From the NCBI RefSeq assembly GCF_024171995.1, contig NZ_JAMTCT010000012.1, forward strand, positions 62,001 to 126,000: 64,000 nt of DNA. Direction: 5' to 3'. Shown in pieces: positions 35,004 through 44,207 of the stretch (positions are counted from its first letter, which is position 1; every line of letters begins with the position of its first letter). The stretch is from Promicromonospora umidemergens (lineage in GTDB: Bacteria > Actinomycetota > Actinomycetes > Actinomycetales > Cellulomonadaceae). The notes below the pieces were generated by a model. The model made no database searches and had not been told where the DNA came from. It saw only the letters and a list, made by a program, of their open reading frames with translations. The position numbers and the translations under genes were made by a program.

Positions 35004-37031
35004 CTATCGCGGGGTTATCGACCACGTCGCGGTCGGGGCCTCGCGGATCACGGCGTAGCCGCCCGCGGCCACGACGATCCCGTGGTCCGTCGGGGCGTCG
35101 GTGACGAGGTCGTGCCCAGGCCCGGTGATCCGGACCGGCCGGTCACCGTGGTGCAGCAGGAAGAGGTACGTGCCCGCCGCGCCGTGCCGTCGGATCGCCT
35201 CGACCCCGGTGCCGACGGCGCCGGGGAGGACCGGGTGCACGCAGTGCTCCGCGAGCCGCGCCGCGACGAACCCGTCCAGCGACTCCTGGGTCAGCCCCGC
35301 CGAGACATACGTGGCGGTTCCCGCACCGGCAGTGCGGCGGGTGACGGCGGGCAGGCCAGCGAGCGCGCCCTGCGCGTAGGTCGCAAGGACGTCCGCCTGG
35401 GGCGGGTCCATCCGCTCGGTCCACTGCACGACGGTGGAACCGTCGCTGAGCTCCTGGCTCTCGTGGGGAGCGAGCGGGAGGTGCTCCGTGACCCGGACAC
35501 CCAGGAGGTCGCGCAGCCGGCCCGGGTAGCCACCGGGGACCACCCGCTGGTGCTCGTCGGCGACACCGGTGAACCGCCCGACGACGAGGTGCCCGCCCGC
35601 CTCGACGTACCGGGTCAGCCACGCCACGGTGGCGGAGTCGACAGCCATCAGGGTCGGCACGAACAGCACCCGGTAGCCGGCGACGTCGGCACCGGGACGC
35701 ATGAAGTCGACGGCGACGCCGGCCCGCCACAGGGAGCGGTGCGTCGCACGGACCTCGGTCGCGTAGTCGAGGTCGTCGTGCGGGAGAGCCTGCGTCTGGA
35801 GCGACCACCGGCCGTTGGCATCCCACAGGACCGCGACGTCGGCCGCGACGACCGGGCCGTCGACGGGCGGTGCCGCGACCTCCTGGAGACGGTCGAGGAG
35901 CGCCCCGAGCTCGACGACGCCCTCGAACGTCCGGCTCTGCGGGCCCGCGTGCGGCACCATCGCGCTGTGCCACGTCTCGGAGCCGCCTGCCGACGCCCGC
36001 CACTGGAAGAACAGCGCTCCCTGGGAGCCACGGGCGACGTAGCCAAGGGAGTTGCGGATCATCCGGTCGGGTTCCTTGAAGGCATGCCGCGCGCCGTCCC
36101 GGATGCCGGCGGTGGCCTGCTCCATGAGCAGCCAGGGGCCGCCGCCCCACGAGCGGGTCAGGTCTGCGGCGTACGCGGTGTGGGCCTCGCCGTCCGGGCC
36201 GGTCGTGTCGAGATAGTGGTCGGCGGAGACCAGGTCCAGGCGCTCCTGCCACGCCCACTGGTCGAGGTGGTCCCAGGCGGGATGCATGAAGTTCGTCGTG
36301 ACCGGCGCGGTCGAGCCCGCTGCGCGGAGCTCGTCGCGCTGCTCGGTGAAGGCCGCGAGCATCTCGTCCGAGCAGAAGCGCTTGAAGTCCACCGCGTGGG
36401 CGGGGTTGGCCAGGTACTGCGTCGCGCGCGGCGGGAGGATCTCCTCCCAGTCGTCGTACCGCTGGGACCAGAACGCCGTGGTCCAGGCGTCGTTGAGCGC
36501 CTCGAGCGAGCCGTGCCGCTCCCGGAGCCAGCGCCTGAAGGCGGCCGCGGCGTGCGGGCCGTGGTCGATCGTGCCGTACTCGTTGTGCACGTGCCAGCCC
36601 CGCAGGCGCGGGTGGGCGCCGTACCGCTCGGCGAGGAAGCGCGCGACCCGCCGCGCGGCGTCGCGGTAGGCGGGCGCGCTGATCGCGTACGTGTCGCGCG
36701 AGCCGTGGGAGAGCCGGGCCCCGTCGGGCCGCACGGGCATCGCGTCGGGGTAGGCCCTGGTGAACCACGGCGGAGGGGACGCGGTGGGCGTGGCGAGGAA
36801 GAACCCGATCTCGTTGGCGTCGAGCAGCGCGACGACGTCGTCCAGCCAGCCGGCCTCGAACTCGCCTTCGCGCGGCTCGATCGCCGCCCACGAGAACACC
36901 CCGATCGTCACCGTGTTCACGCCTGCGCGGCGCATGAGCGCCATGTCCTCGGCCCAGACCTCACGTGGCCACTGCTCGGGGTTGTAGTCGCCGCCGAAGA
37001 GCAGGCGGGCGGGGGCGAAGGGAACCGTCAT
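35004..37031 (-). CDS. Beta-galactosidase, GH42
   Basis: A 675-residue glycosidase that hydrolyses terminal beta-galactosides. It has the GH42 N-terminal barrel (GGDYNPEQWP), acid/base E151 in HVHNEYGT and nucleophile E304 in LLMEQATAG. The trimerisation domain and a C-terminal beta domain follow. There is no signal peptide, so it acts in the cytoplasm on imported oligosaccharides. It is the last gene of a minus-strand operon with an ABC importer and an aldo/keto reductase. Confidence 0.94.
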   Translation of the reverse strand: MTVPFAPARLLFGGDYNPEQWPREVWAEDMALMRRAGVNTVTIGVFSWAAIEPREGEFEAGWLDDVVALLDANEIGFFLATPTASPPPWFTRAYPDAMPVRPDGARLSHGSRDTYAISAPAYRDAARRVARFLAERYGAHPRLRGWHVHNEYGTIDHGPHAAAAFRRWLRERHGSLEALNDAWTTAFWSQRYDDWEEILPPRATQYLANPAHAVDFKRFCSDEMLAAFTEQRDELRAAGSTAPVTTNFMHPAWDHLDQWAWQERLDLVSADHYLDTTGPDGEAHTAYAADLTRSWGGGPWLLMEQATAGIRDGARHAFKEPDRMIRNSLGYVARGSQGALFFQWRASAGGSETWHSAMVPHAGPQSRTFEGVVELGALLDRLQEVAAPPVDGPVVAADVAVLWDANGRWSLQTQALPHDDLDYATEVRATHRSLWRAGVAVDFMRPGADVAGYRVLFVPTLMAVDSATVAWLTRYVEAGGHLVVGRFTGVADEHQRVVPGGYPGRLRDLLGVRVTEHLPLAPHESQELSDGSTVVQWTERMDPPQADVLATYAQGALAGLPAVTRRTAGAGTATYVSAGLTQESLDGFVAARLAEHCVHPVLPGAVGTGVEAIRRHGAAGTYLFLLHHGDRPVRITGPGHDLVTDAPTDHGIVVAAGGYAVIREAPTATWSITPR

Positions 37032-37088
37032 GAGTCGTCCTCGGGTCGGTGGGGCGATGGTGGTAGGTGGACGGCGCGGGAGGTCGCG

Positions 37089-38063
37089 CTAGCGGCCGAG
37101 CTCTCCGGTCCATTGGGCAGGGTCGGGCAGGGCGGCGTCGAGCTCCGGCCAGACGTCGTCCGGCACGTCGGCGCCGGCCCACGCCGTCACCTGGGCGAGC
37201 TGGGCGGGGCTCGTCACGCCGACGATCGTCCCTGCTACCCGCGGGTCGCGGTTGCCGGCCCGCAGCGCGAGCGCGCCGACGGGGATCCCCGCCGCACGGG
37301 CGATCGCGCGGATCCTCAGGACCGCGTCCCGCTGCACGGGGTCGACGTCGCGGTAGTGGTAGCTGCGTACGGGCCCGTCGTCGTCGGCGAGGGCGCCCCC
37401 GCCGAACGGTGCGGCGTTCAGGACGCCCACGCCGCGGTCGGCGCAGTCGTCCAGGAGGGTCTCGGCCGACCGGTCCAGGAGGGTGAGCCGGTTGTGCGTC
37501 ACGACGGCCTCGAATTCGCCGGTGCGGACGTACTGCCGCAGGAGCCCGACCGGCCCTCCGGCCACGCCGAGGTGCTCGATCGTGCCGGCCTCGCGCAGCT
37601 CGAGCAGCGCGCGGACCGGCCCGTCGGGCGCCATGGCGTCGGCGAACGTCATGCGCTCCGGGTCGTGGAAGTGCACCAGCGGCAGCCGGTCGAGGCCCAG
37701 CCGCTCGAGGGACTCGGCGACGGACGCACGGACACGGGCGCCCGAGAAGTCGCCGGAGCCGGGCACCGGGTCGGCCTTGGTGAACACCTGGACGGTGCCG
37801 GCGAGGACGCCGTCGCCGTCGCCGTCGACGCCGTCGCCGTCGACGCCGTCGACGCCGGCGAGAGCCGAGCCGATGAACGCCTCGGCGTCGCCGTACTCGT
37901 TGCTCGTGTCCCACGTGCGCCACCCGGAGGCCGCGGCGGCGCGCAGCACGGCGGCCGCACCAGCTGCGTCGAGCCGCCGGCCGAGCGAGGAGGTCCCGAG
38001 GACCACCGAGGGCACGCGCAACCCGGTCGTCCCCAGAGCCCGGTGGGCGAGGGCGGCGCTCAT
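37089..38063 (-). CDS. Aldo/keto reductase, sugar-dehydrogenase-like
   Basis: A 324-residue TIM-barrel oxidoreductase. The catalytic tetrad is visible: Asp and Tyr in WDTSNEYGDAE, Lys in FTKADP and His in LVHFHDPE. The overall sequence resembles the D-threo-aldose/L-fucose 1-dehydrogenase branch of AKRs, so oxidation of a released sugar such as galactose is possible. Near residues 70-85 it carries a Val-Asp-Gly repeat of variable-looking length not expected in the barrel. It overlaps the upstream permease gene by 4 nt. Confidence 0.85.
   Translation of the reverse strand: MSAALAHRALGTTGLRVPSVVLGTSSLGRRLDAAGAAAVLRAAAASGWRTWDTSNEYGDAEAFIGSALAGVDGVDGDGVDGDGDGVLAGTVQVFTKADPVPGSGDFSGARVRASVAESLERLGLDRLPLVHFHDPERMTFADAMAPDGPVRALLELREAGTIEHLGVAGGPVGLLRQYVRTGEFEAVVTHNRLTLLDRSAETLLDDCADRGVGVLNAAPFGGGALADDDGPVRSYHYRDVDPVQRDAVLRIRAIARAAGIPVGALALRAGNRDPRVAGTIVGVTSPAQLAQVTAWAGADVPDDVWPELDAALPDPAQWTGELGR
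37806..37857 (+). repeat. GCCGTC/GAC simple repeat inside the aldo/keto reductase
   Basis: About 50 bp of GCCGTCGCC and GCCGTCGAC units encode GVDGVDGDGVDGDGDGV on the minus strand. The tract stays in frame and inserts a flexible acidic loop after a conserved alpha helix. Confidence 0.85.
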
Positions 38064-38959
38064 CCCTTGAGCCCGCCGCTGATCAGGTCGAGGCGCCAGT
38101 ACCGCTGCAGCACCAGCATCATCGCGACGAGCGGGATGATCGCCACGGCCGAGCCGATGATCGCGAGCGTGTAGAGCGACGGCGTCCCCGACCCTTTGGA
38201 CAGCAGCGTGTACAGGCCGACCGTGAGGGGGTACATCCGCTCGTCGGACAGCATGATGAACGGGAGCAGGAAGTTGTTCCAGATCCCCACGAACTGCAGC
38301 AGGAAGATCGTCACCATTCCGGGCACCATCATCGGCAGGGCGACCGAGACGAAGACGCGCGCGTCGTTCGCGCCGTCGATGCGTGCGGCCTCCATCGTCT
38401 CGGTCGGCACGGCCGACATGGCGTAGACGCGGGCCAGGAAGATGCCGAACGGCGAGATGAGACAGGGCAGCAGCACCGACCAGTAGGTCCCGGCGAGGCC
38501 GACCTTCGACATCAGCAGGTACTGCGGGATGGCCAGCGTGATACCCGGCAGCAGCACACCGCCGAGGATCGCATAGAAAGCCACCTGGCGTCCGGGGAAG
38601 TCGTACTTGGCCAGCGCGTAGCCGGCCATCGTCGAGACGACGGTGCAGGCGACGGCGCCGACGCCGGCGAAGAGGACGCTGTTGAGCGCCCACTGCACGT
38701 ACTGGCCGTCGCCGTAGGCGAACAGGTCACGGAGGTTCTCGAGCAGGCCCGTGCCGGGCAGGAAGGTGAACGTCGAGAAGAGCTCGGAGCTGGACTTGGT
38801 CGAGGCGACCAGGACCCAGGCCACTGGCACGAGGCAGTACAGGGCGCCGAGGAACAGGACCACGGTCGGCAGTACCGCTCCGCGCCGGCTCGCGGGGCCC
38901 GGGCGCTCCCCGACCAGGCGTCGGGTGCCCACGGGGCGGGGCGTGGTGACGGTGCTCAT
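38060..38959 (-). CDS. Sugar ABC transporter permease (MalG-like)
   Basis: A 299-residue inner-membrane protein with six helices. The EAA loop that contacts the ATPase is MEAARIDGANDARVFVSVAL. It pairs with the next upstream permease to import an oligosaccharide, probably a galactoside given the adjacent GH42. No ATPase gene is present, so a shared MsiK/MsmX-type ATPase elsewhere is expected, as is usual in actinobacteria. Confidence 0.92.
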   Translation of the reverse strand: MSTVTTPRPVGTRRLVGERPGPASRRGAVLPTVVLFLGALYCLVPVAWVLVASTKSSSELFSTFTFLPGTGLLENLRDLFAYGDGQYVQWALNSVLFAGVGAVACTVVSTMAGYALAKYDFPGRQVAFYAILGGVLLPGITLAIPQYLLMSKVGLAGTYWSVLLPCLISPFGIFLARVYAMSAVPTETMEAARIDGANDARVFVSVALPMMVPGMVTIFLLQFVGIWNNFLLPFIMLSDERMYPLTVGLYTLLSKGSGTPSLYTLAIIGSAVAIIPLVAMMLVLQRYWRLDLISGGLKG

Positions 38960-39894
38960 CAGGACTCTCCGAACGAACGCTTCTGCGTCACGCGCAGCAG
39001 GATGACCGACACGACGAGCGTGCCGAGTGCGAGGACGACCGACGACGCGGCGGCGAGGGACAGGTTGTCCCGGGTGAAGGCGTCGCGGTAGATCAACATC
39101 AACGGCACCCAGGTCTGGGAGATCGCGCTCGTCATCGGCCGCAGCGTCGTGGGCTCTCCGTACACCTGGAGGGTTCCGATCAGGGCGAACAGGCCGGTCA
39201 GCGTCAGGGCCGGGGCGACCAGCGGGATCTTGATCCGGTAGGCGATGTCCCACTCGCTGGCTCCGTCGAGCCGCGCGGCCTCGTACACGTCCACGGGGAT
39301 CCCGCGCAGCGAGGTGTACAGGATGATCATGTTGAAGCCGACTCCGCCCCAGATCGCGATGTTCGCGACCGAGGGAAAGATCATCGGGCCGTGCAGCACG
39401 TCGATGCCGCCGAGGCCGACCCGCTCGAGGATCCAGCCGGCCGGGCTCGTCGAGGGCAGGTAGAGGAAGCCCCACAGGAGCGTGGCCACGACGCCGGGCA
39501 CCGCGTACGGGATGAAGATCGCGGTCCGGGAGAACCGGGCGCCCCGCACGCGGGGGAGGTCGAGCAGGAGCGCGAAGGTGAGCGCGAGCCCGAGGGTGAG
39601 CGGAACGGCGATGGCTCCGTAGATCGCGAGGCGTCCAAGCCCTGCGAGAAGCTCAGGGTCGGTGAACACCGCGGCGTAGTTGTCCAGTCCGACCCACGTC
39701 TCCTGCCGGACGCCGAACGGGCCCCCGCCCGCCATGCGCATCCCCCGGAAGCTCAGGTACAGCGCGTAGCAGATCGGGATCGCGAGGAACGCGACGAAGA
39801 GCAGGGCTGCCGGCAGGAGGAAGAGGGCCGGGGCTGCCCAGCGTCGGCGCGCGCGGCGGTACGCGGGCGGGGGCGTGTCGGTGACGGCGCTCAT
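38959..39894 (-). CDS. Sugar ABC transporter permease (MalF-like)
   Basis: A 311-residue permease with six helices after an Arg-rich N-terminus. The EAA loop is YEAARLDGASEWDIAYRIKI. Its stop overlaps the start of the partner permease by one base. It follows the binding-protein gene by 53 nt. Confidence 0.92.
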   Translation of the reverse strand: MSAVTDTPPPAYRRARRRWAAPALFLLPAALLFVAFLAIPICYALYLSFRGMRMAGGGPFGVRQETWVGLDNYAAVFTDPELLAGLGRLAIYGAIAVPLTLGLALTFALLLDLPRVRGARFSRTAIFIPYAVPGVVATLLWGFLYLPSTSPAGWILERVGLGGIDVLHGPMIFPSVANIAIWGGVGFNMIILYTSLRGIPVDVYEAARLDGASEWDIAYRIKIPLVAPALTLTGLFALIGTLQVYGEPTTLRPMTSAISQTWVPLMLIYRDAFTRDNLSLAAASSVVLALGTLVVSVILLRVTQKRSFGES

Positions 39895-39947
39895 GGCGGG
39901 CTGCTCCTTCGCAGGCCTGGGACCGGCGTCGTCGTCGGTCCGGGGAG

Positions 39948-41255
39948 TCACTTCTGGGTGACCTCGAAGCCGGTGGTCCTCATGTCGTCGACCACCTCGG
40001 CCTCGGTCTCGGTCAGGGCGTCGCGCAGGGGCGTGCCGTCCGTGACGGCCGTCGACATCGCGTCCTGGAACGCGCTCGACGCGACGTTGACGTTGGGTCC
40101 CCAGCTGATCTCCGGAATCGTGGCCCGGGTGATCTCCGCGGCGGTCTCCCAGTAGTCCTCCTGCTGCGGCATCAGCAGGGGCGGGTCGCTCGCCAGGGTC
40201 AGCTCCTGACCGGCGAGCGACGCCGGGTACTGTCCCTGCTCGATCTGGGCGGCGGAGGCCTCGTCGGCGGTGCCCATCCACCGGGCGAACTCGGCGGCGG
40301 CCTCCGGGTGCTCCGTCGACGTCGTGACCACGACGGCGGACCCGCCCTGGAACCCGACGGCCGGGTCACCTTCCTCCCACTGCGGGAGCGGGGCCATGGC
40401 CCAGTCGCCCGCGCTCTCCTCGGCGACACCGTAGAGCACCCCGGCGGCCCACAGGCCGGCCGGCCACGAGAGCACCTCGCCCTCGTTGACCTTGGCGTTC
40501 CACTCGGGGGTGAGCATGGGCTCGGCCAGCACGAGATCGCGGTCGATGAGGTCCTGCCAGTAGTCGGCGACCGCGACGGACGCGTCGTCGTCGATGTCCA
40601 CCGTCCAGGTGTCCCCGTCGACCGACCACCACTCGGCGCCGGCCTGCTGCGCGTACCCCGCGAAGCCACCGAACTCGGCCGGTGCGAAGGTCGTGAGGTA
40701 GGTGTCGGGGTCCGCCTCGTGGACCTTCTCCGCCGCCTCGGCGAACTCGTCCCAGGTGGCCGGGACCTCGATGCCGAGCTCGTCGAGCCGCGCCTTGTTG
40801 TAGGTGAGCGCCTGGGGGCCCGCGTCCTGCGGCACGCCGTAGGTGGCGCTGTCGAAGGTCACCTGGCTCCACACGCCAGGGGCGAACTCGTCATCGAGCC
40901 CGTCGGCGTGCTCCGAGATGTCCCCGGCCACGCCTGCCACGATCATCGCCGGCAGGGTGTTGTACTCGACGATCGCGACGTCGGGGGCGTTCCCGGCGCG
41001 CGTGGCGGTCACGAGCTTCGCCGACGAGTCGGTCCCGCCGCCGGCGTCGGTCCGCTTCACCTGGATGTCGGGATTGGCGGCGTTCCACGCGTCGACCATG
41101 GGCTGCTGCGCCGTGCCCCACGCCCAGTAGTCGAGAGTGATGGGCCCGCCGTCGTCGGGATCGGCACCGCCGGAGCCGGCGCCCGACGAGCACGCGGTGA
41201 GAGCGAGGGCGACCGCTGAGAGCGTGGCCATGACCGGGACAGTCCTACGCATCAT
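39948..41255 (-). CDS. Extracellular sugar-binding lipoprotein
   Basis: A 435-residue family 1 solute-binding protein. A Sec lipoprotein signal ends at the lipobox LTAC (Cys22). The mature part is Asp/Gly-rich and contains the class-typical YWAWGTAQQPMVDAWNAANP. AAGGAAG precedes tandem ATG codons at 41255 and 41252. It is the first gene of the galactoside operon, 46 bp downstream of a GAAGCGCTTC operator. Confidence 0.92.
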   Translation of the reverse strand: MMRRTVPVMATLSAVALALTACSSGAGSGGADPDDGGPITLDYWAWGTAQQPMVDAWNAANPDIQVKRTDAGGGTDSSAKLVTATRAGNAPDVAIVEYNTLPAMIVAGVAGDISEHADGLDDEFAPGVWSQVTFDSATYGVPQDAGPQALTYNKARLDELGIEVPATWDEFAEAAEKVHEADPDTYLTTFAPAEFGGFAGYAQQAGAEWWSVDGDTWTVDIDDDASVAVADYWQDLIDRDLVLAEPMLTPEWNAKVNEGEVLSWPAGLWAAGVLYGVAEESAGDWAMAPLPQWEEGDPAVGFQGGSAVVVTTSTEHPEAAAEFARWMGTADEASAAQIEQGQYPASLAGQELTLASDPPLLMPQQEDYWETAAEITRATIPEISWGPNVNVASSAFQDAMSTAVTDGTPLRDALTETEAEVVDDMRTTGFEVTQK

Positions 41256-41300
41256 TCACATCTTCCTTGACGTGTGGTGAACGTCCGCACCAGTTTCGGC

Positions 41301-41310
41301 GAAGCGCTTC
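41301..41310. promoter_or_regulatory. LacI-type operator before the galactoside operon
   Basis: The perfect palindrome GAAGCGCTTC lies just downstream of the expected transcription start on the minus strand, where a bound repressor would block elongation. The same core occurs at 54649 and 59491. Confidence 0.7.
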
Positions 41311-41323
41311 GATGAAGGTCCTC

Positions 41324-41353
41324 ATCATCACCATGCGTCGGGAGGGCTGTCAA
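41324..41353 (-). promoter_or_regulatory. Promoter of the galactoside operon
   Basis: On the minus strand a consensus TTGACA (41353-41348) is followed after 18 nt by GATGAT (41329-41324), placing the transcript start near 41317, directly before the palindromic operator. Confidence 0.55.
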
Positions 41354-41432
41354 GGCTGGACCCAGCAGGCCCTTCCCTTCGCAGTGGGCCTTGGAGCCCA
41401 GTCATTCCGGTCCGCCGCGGTCAGCCGGAGTC

Positions 41433-41442
41433 GAAGCGGTTG
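41433..41442. promoter_or_regulatory. Degenerate LacI-type operator upstream of nagA
   Basis: GAAGCGGTTG differs at its last base from the palindrome-like GAAGCGGTTC. It lies 132 bp from the strong operator in the same divergent gap and 89 bp before nagA. Confidence 0.3.
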
Positions 41443-41530
41443 CGCGACGTCGTGCCGATGCCGGACGGCGTGACGGCCCGCTCCCGTTCGGGACCGTGGA
41501 CCTTCGGCACGACCCTGGCAGGATGTCCGC

Positions 41531-42793
41531 ATGACTGATTCCGGTGCTCTCGTGGTGCGTGGCCGCCTGGTCCAGCCGACCCGGGTGGTGGACGACGGCG
41601 TCGTCGTCACCTCCGGCGGTCGCGTCACCTTCGCGGGTTCGCTGCCCGACGCCGTCGCGGCCGGTCACGGCCCTCTCGTCGAGTCAGTGCCGACGGCGCC
41701 CGAGACGTACGTGCTGCCCGGGCTCGTCGACCTGCACAACCACGGCGGGGGTGGCGTCTCGTTCCCGGACGTGACCTCGTCCGCCGCCGCGCTGGCGGGT
41801 GTGCTGGAGCACCGCCGCCACGGCACCACGACCATGCTCGCGTCGCTGGTGACGGCCCGGCCGGAGGTGCTGCTGCAGCGGGCGGCGGTACTGGCCGAGC
41901 TGGCCGTGGCCGGCGAGATCGAGGGGCTGCACGCGGAGGGGCCGTTCCTCTCGCACCGCCGCAGGGGCGCGCACAACCCGGCTGACCTGCAAGAAGGCAG
42001 CGTCGACCTGGTCAGGGACCTCGCGAAGGCAGCCCGCGGCTTTCTGCGCACCATGACCATCGCGCCCGAGGTGCCCGGCGTGATGGGTGCCGGGGGAGCC
42101 GCTGAGGCGCTGGTCGACGCCGGCGTGCTGCCCTCCCTCGGCCACACCGACGGCAGCACCGAGCAGGCCGAGGCGCTGATCGCGCAGGTCACCCAGGCTC
42201 TGGCCGCCCAGGGCGGCACGCTCGGGCCGATGACCGCCACGCACCTGTTCAACGGGATGCGGCCGCTGCACCACCGCGAGCCAGGCCCCATCGCAGCGTG
42301 CCTCGCCGCGGCGGCCCGTGGGGACATGGTCGTCGAGCTCATCGGCGACGGCGTGCACCTCGACGCGGCCATGGTCCGCTCGGTGTTCGACATGGTGGGG
42401 GCGGACCAGGTGGTGCTGGTGACCGACGCGATGGCGGCGGCCGGCATGGCCGACGGGCACTACGAGCTGGGACCCATGTCGGTGGAGGTGCTCGAGGGCG
42501 TCGCGCGGGTCATCACGGAGGGTTTGACCTCGGAGGCCGCGGGGGGAGAAGGGCCGATCGCGGGCGGCACCGCCCACCTGGTCGACGTCGTGCGCTGCGC
42601 TGTCACCGGAGGCGTACCTCTGGTCGACGCCGTCCGGGCGGCCACCGTGGTGCCGGCCCGGGTCCTGGGGCTGACGGGCGAGGTCGGCAGCCTGGAGCCG
42701 GGCGCCCGCGCCGACGTCCTGGTCACCGACGCGGACCTGCGCCCGGTTCGGGTGCTGCGCCACGGTGTTGACGTCGACCTTGCCGGGGCGTAG
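41531..42793 (+). CDS. nagA: N-acetylglucosamine-6-phosphate deacetylase
   Basis: A 420-residue amidohydrolase that deacetylates GlcNAc-6-P in amino-sugar catabolism and wall recycling. Metal and substrate motifs are visible in order: DLHNHGGGG, HAEGPFLS, SLGHTDG, HLFNGM and the catalytic aspartate in LVTDAM. Length is normal. It stands alone: no nagB is adjacent. The ATG has AGGA 10 nt upstream. Confidence 0.94.
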   Translation: MTDSGALVVRGRLVQPTRVVDDGVVVTSGGRVTFAGSLPDAVAAGHGPLVESVPTAPETYVLPGLVDLHNHGGGGVSFPDVTSSAAALAGVLEHRRHGTTTMLASLVTARPEVLLQRAAVLAELAVAGEIEGLHAEGPFLSHRRRGAHNPADLQEGSVDLVRDLAKAARGFLRTMTIAPEVPGVMGAGGAAEALVDAGVLPSLGHTDGSTEQAEALIAQVTQALAAQGGTLGPMTATHLFNGMRPLHHREPGPIAACLAAAARGDMVVELIGDGVHLDAAMVRSVFDMVGADQVVLVTDAMAAAGMADGHYELGPMSVEVLEGVARVITEGLTSEAAGGEGPIAGGTAHLVDVVRCAVTGGVPLVDAVRAATVVPARVLGLTGEVGSLEPGARADVLVTDADLRPVRVLRHGVDVDLAGA

Positions 42794-42832
42794 CCGATCG
42801 AAGATTCCATCAGCCCGACCAGCTCTCCACCA

Positions 42833-43228
42833 TCAGCCGCGGGCTGCTCCTTGGGGCCATACGACGTCGACCGGCACACCTGCGTCACGCGCCAGCGTGA
42901 CGGTGTCGGCTGTGCCGCCCTTGCCGTTGGACGGTGCACCGTCCCACACGGCCACGAGCCGGTCGGCCCGGGCGATGAGTACTTCGTTCGCTGCCTGGTA
43001 AGCGTCACGGCCGGCGGTCGGGTGCTCCAGCACCAGAACTTCGGTCGCGGCGGTGGCGAGCCGGTCGAACAGAGCGGCGTGGTCCGGCTTGACCTTGACC
43101 TGCCGGTAGTCCTGCGACGGGATCACCGCCACAAGGCGTCCGCCCGCCGCGAGTACCGCCTCTGCGAACACACTGTCGGCTCCGCGCGCGAGGCACGTTG
43201 GTGGTGAAACACGGGCCCGTTCGGCCAA
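42833..43228 (-). pseudogene. SLOG-type nucleotide-binding protein, N-terminus missing
   Basis: A 131-residue frame from a TTG. From about residue 12 it matches a SLOG/Rossmann family I recall in actinobacteria (CLARGADSVFAEAVLAAGG, VKPDHAALFDRL, LVAVWDGAPSNGKGGTADTV). Relatives start about 40-45 residues earlier with a glycine-rich nucleotide-binding strand (of the type IAITGH); those residues are absent. Only 33 nt separate it from the preceding phosphatase gene, so they cannot be encoded nearby. It is probably a deletion remnant. It is the last gene of a minus-strand set with the phosphatase and HTH/PRTase genes. Confidence 0.55.
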
Positions 43229-43261
43229 GTCGTGACGTCGACCGAGGGCGGTTGGGCGCTC

Positions 43262-44188
43262 CTAGAAGTGTATGGCGCTGCGTATCTCTTCGGCGAGTGC
43301 ATGGTTGCCTGCGGCGATGAACTTCCGTCGCTGGCCCATCGTCGTGTTGATCTCAGCCAGGGTGTTGAGACCGTGGTCGAGTGCGATGGGGTTGCCGTCC
43401 AGGTCGATGGTGACGCCTCCGGCAGCGTGCAGGATGTAGTGCCCGGGCGACAGGTCCCACACGGCGAAGCCCTTGGCGATCTCCATGGTCGCGTCGGTGA
43501 ACCCGGCAGCGACGTGGCACAGGCTGATGGACCCGAAGTCGACACCGATCCGCCCCTTCGCTCTCCCGTCCTCACCGGGTCCGCTGAGCAGGTCGAAGAA
43601 GCGTTCTTGCTGTGCCAGGGGCCTGAACCGTTCGGCGGGCCGCATGAGGTAGTTGGTGACCAGCGCCTGGGAGAGGTGAGCGTTCGACGGCGATTCCAGG
43701 GCGCGCCGGTCCCCGTCCGCCGTGATCAGGAACGCTCGGTCCGAACCGTCGTCGTGCACCGCGAGGTAGAGCTGGACGTGGTGGAAGATGTCGCCGACGA
43801 TCGCGATGACGGGCCGCCTCATCGATCGCGAGTAGACCATGAGGTGGGTGTAGCCGTGCAGGGCCCGTACCGCTAGTTCACTGGTGTCCAGGGGGTCGAC
43901 CAGGACGCAGAGGTCGGGGTCGGGATCGTCGCCGATGATCTGCGGGTCGTCCTCCTCGGAGGCGTAGATGAAGGACGGGATGACTTCGGCGAGGAGCTCC
44001 TGGTAACGGTGGTGCATCCATAGGTCGTAGTCGGACAGGAAGTTGTCCTCGTGGCGCAGGTTCTCGTTCTCTGCACGACGACCAGTGAGCGCGGCCTGCA
44101 CGAGGCGTGGCCGGATCTCCTCCATCGTGGCCTTGACCAGATCGGCGATGGTTTCCGCCAGCTTCGGGATCGGGGGCTCGCTGCTCAT
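43262..44188 (-). CDS. Inositol monophosphatase family protein
   Basis: A 308-residue metal-dependent phosphatase of the IMPase/FBPase/CysQ superfamily. Metal ligands are E78/E79 in SEEDD, the DPLDTSE motif at 98-104 (normally DPxDGT) and W244-D245 with AAGG at 255-258. The Thr-Ser in place of Gly-Thr and the HHVQLYLAVHDDG segment set it apart from housekeeping IMPases. The substrate is unknown; inositol phosphate, sugar phosphate or a nucleotide such as PAP are options. The ATG at 44188 has GGAG 9 nt upstream. It follows the HTH/PRTase gene by 19 nt, so co-expression is likely. Confidence 0.8.
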   Translation of the reverse strand: MSSEPPIPKLAETIADLVKATMEEIRPRLVQAALTGRRAENENLRHEDNFLSDYDLWMHHRYQELLAEVIPSFIYASEEDDPQIIGDDPDPDLCVLVDPLDTSELAVRALHGYTHLMVYSRSMRRPVIAIVGDIFHHVQLYLAVHDDGSDRAFLITADGDRRALESPSNAHLSQALVTNYLMRPAERFRPLAQQERFFDLLSGPGEDGRAKGRIGVDFGSISLCHVAAGFTDATMEIAKGFAVWDLSPGHYILHAAGGVTIDLDGNPIALDHGLNTLAEINTTMGQRRKFIAAGNHALAEEIRSAIHF

Positions 44189-44207
44189 GCAGGGTGTCTC
44201 CAGTCGG

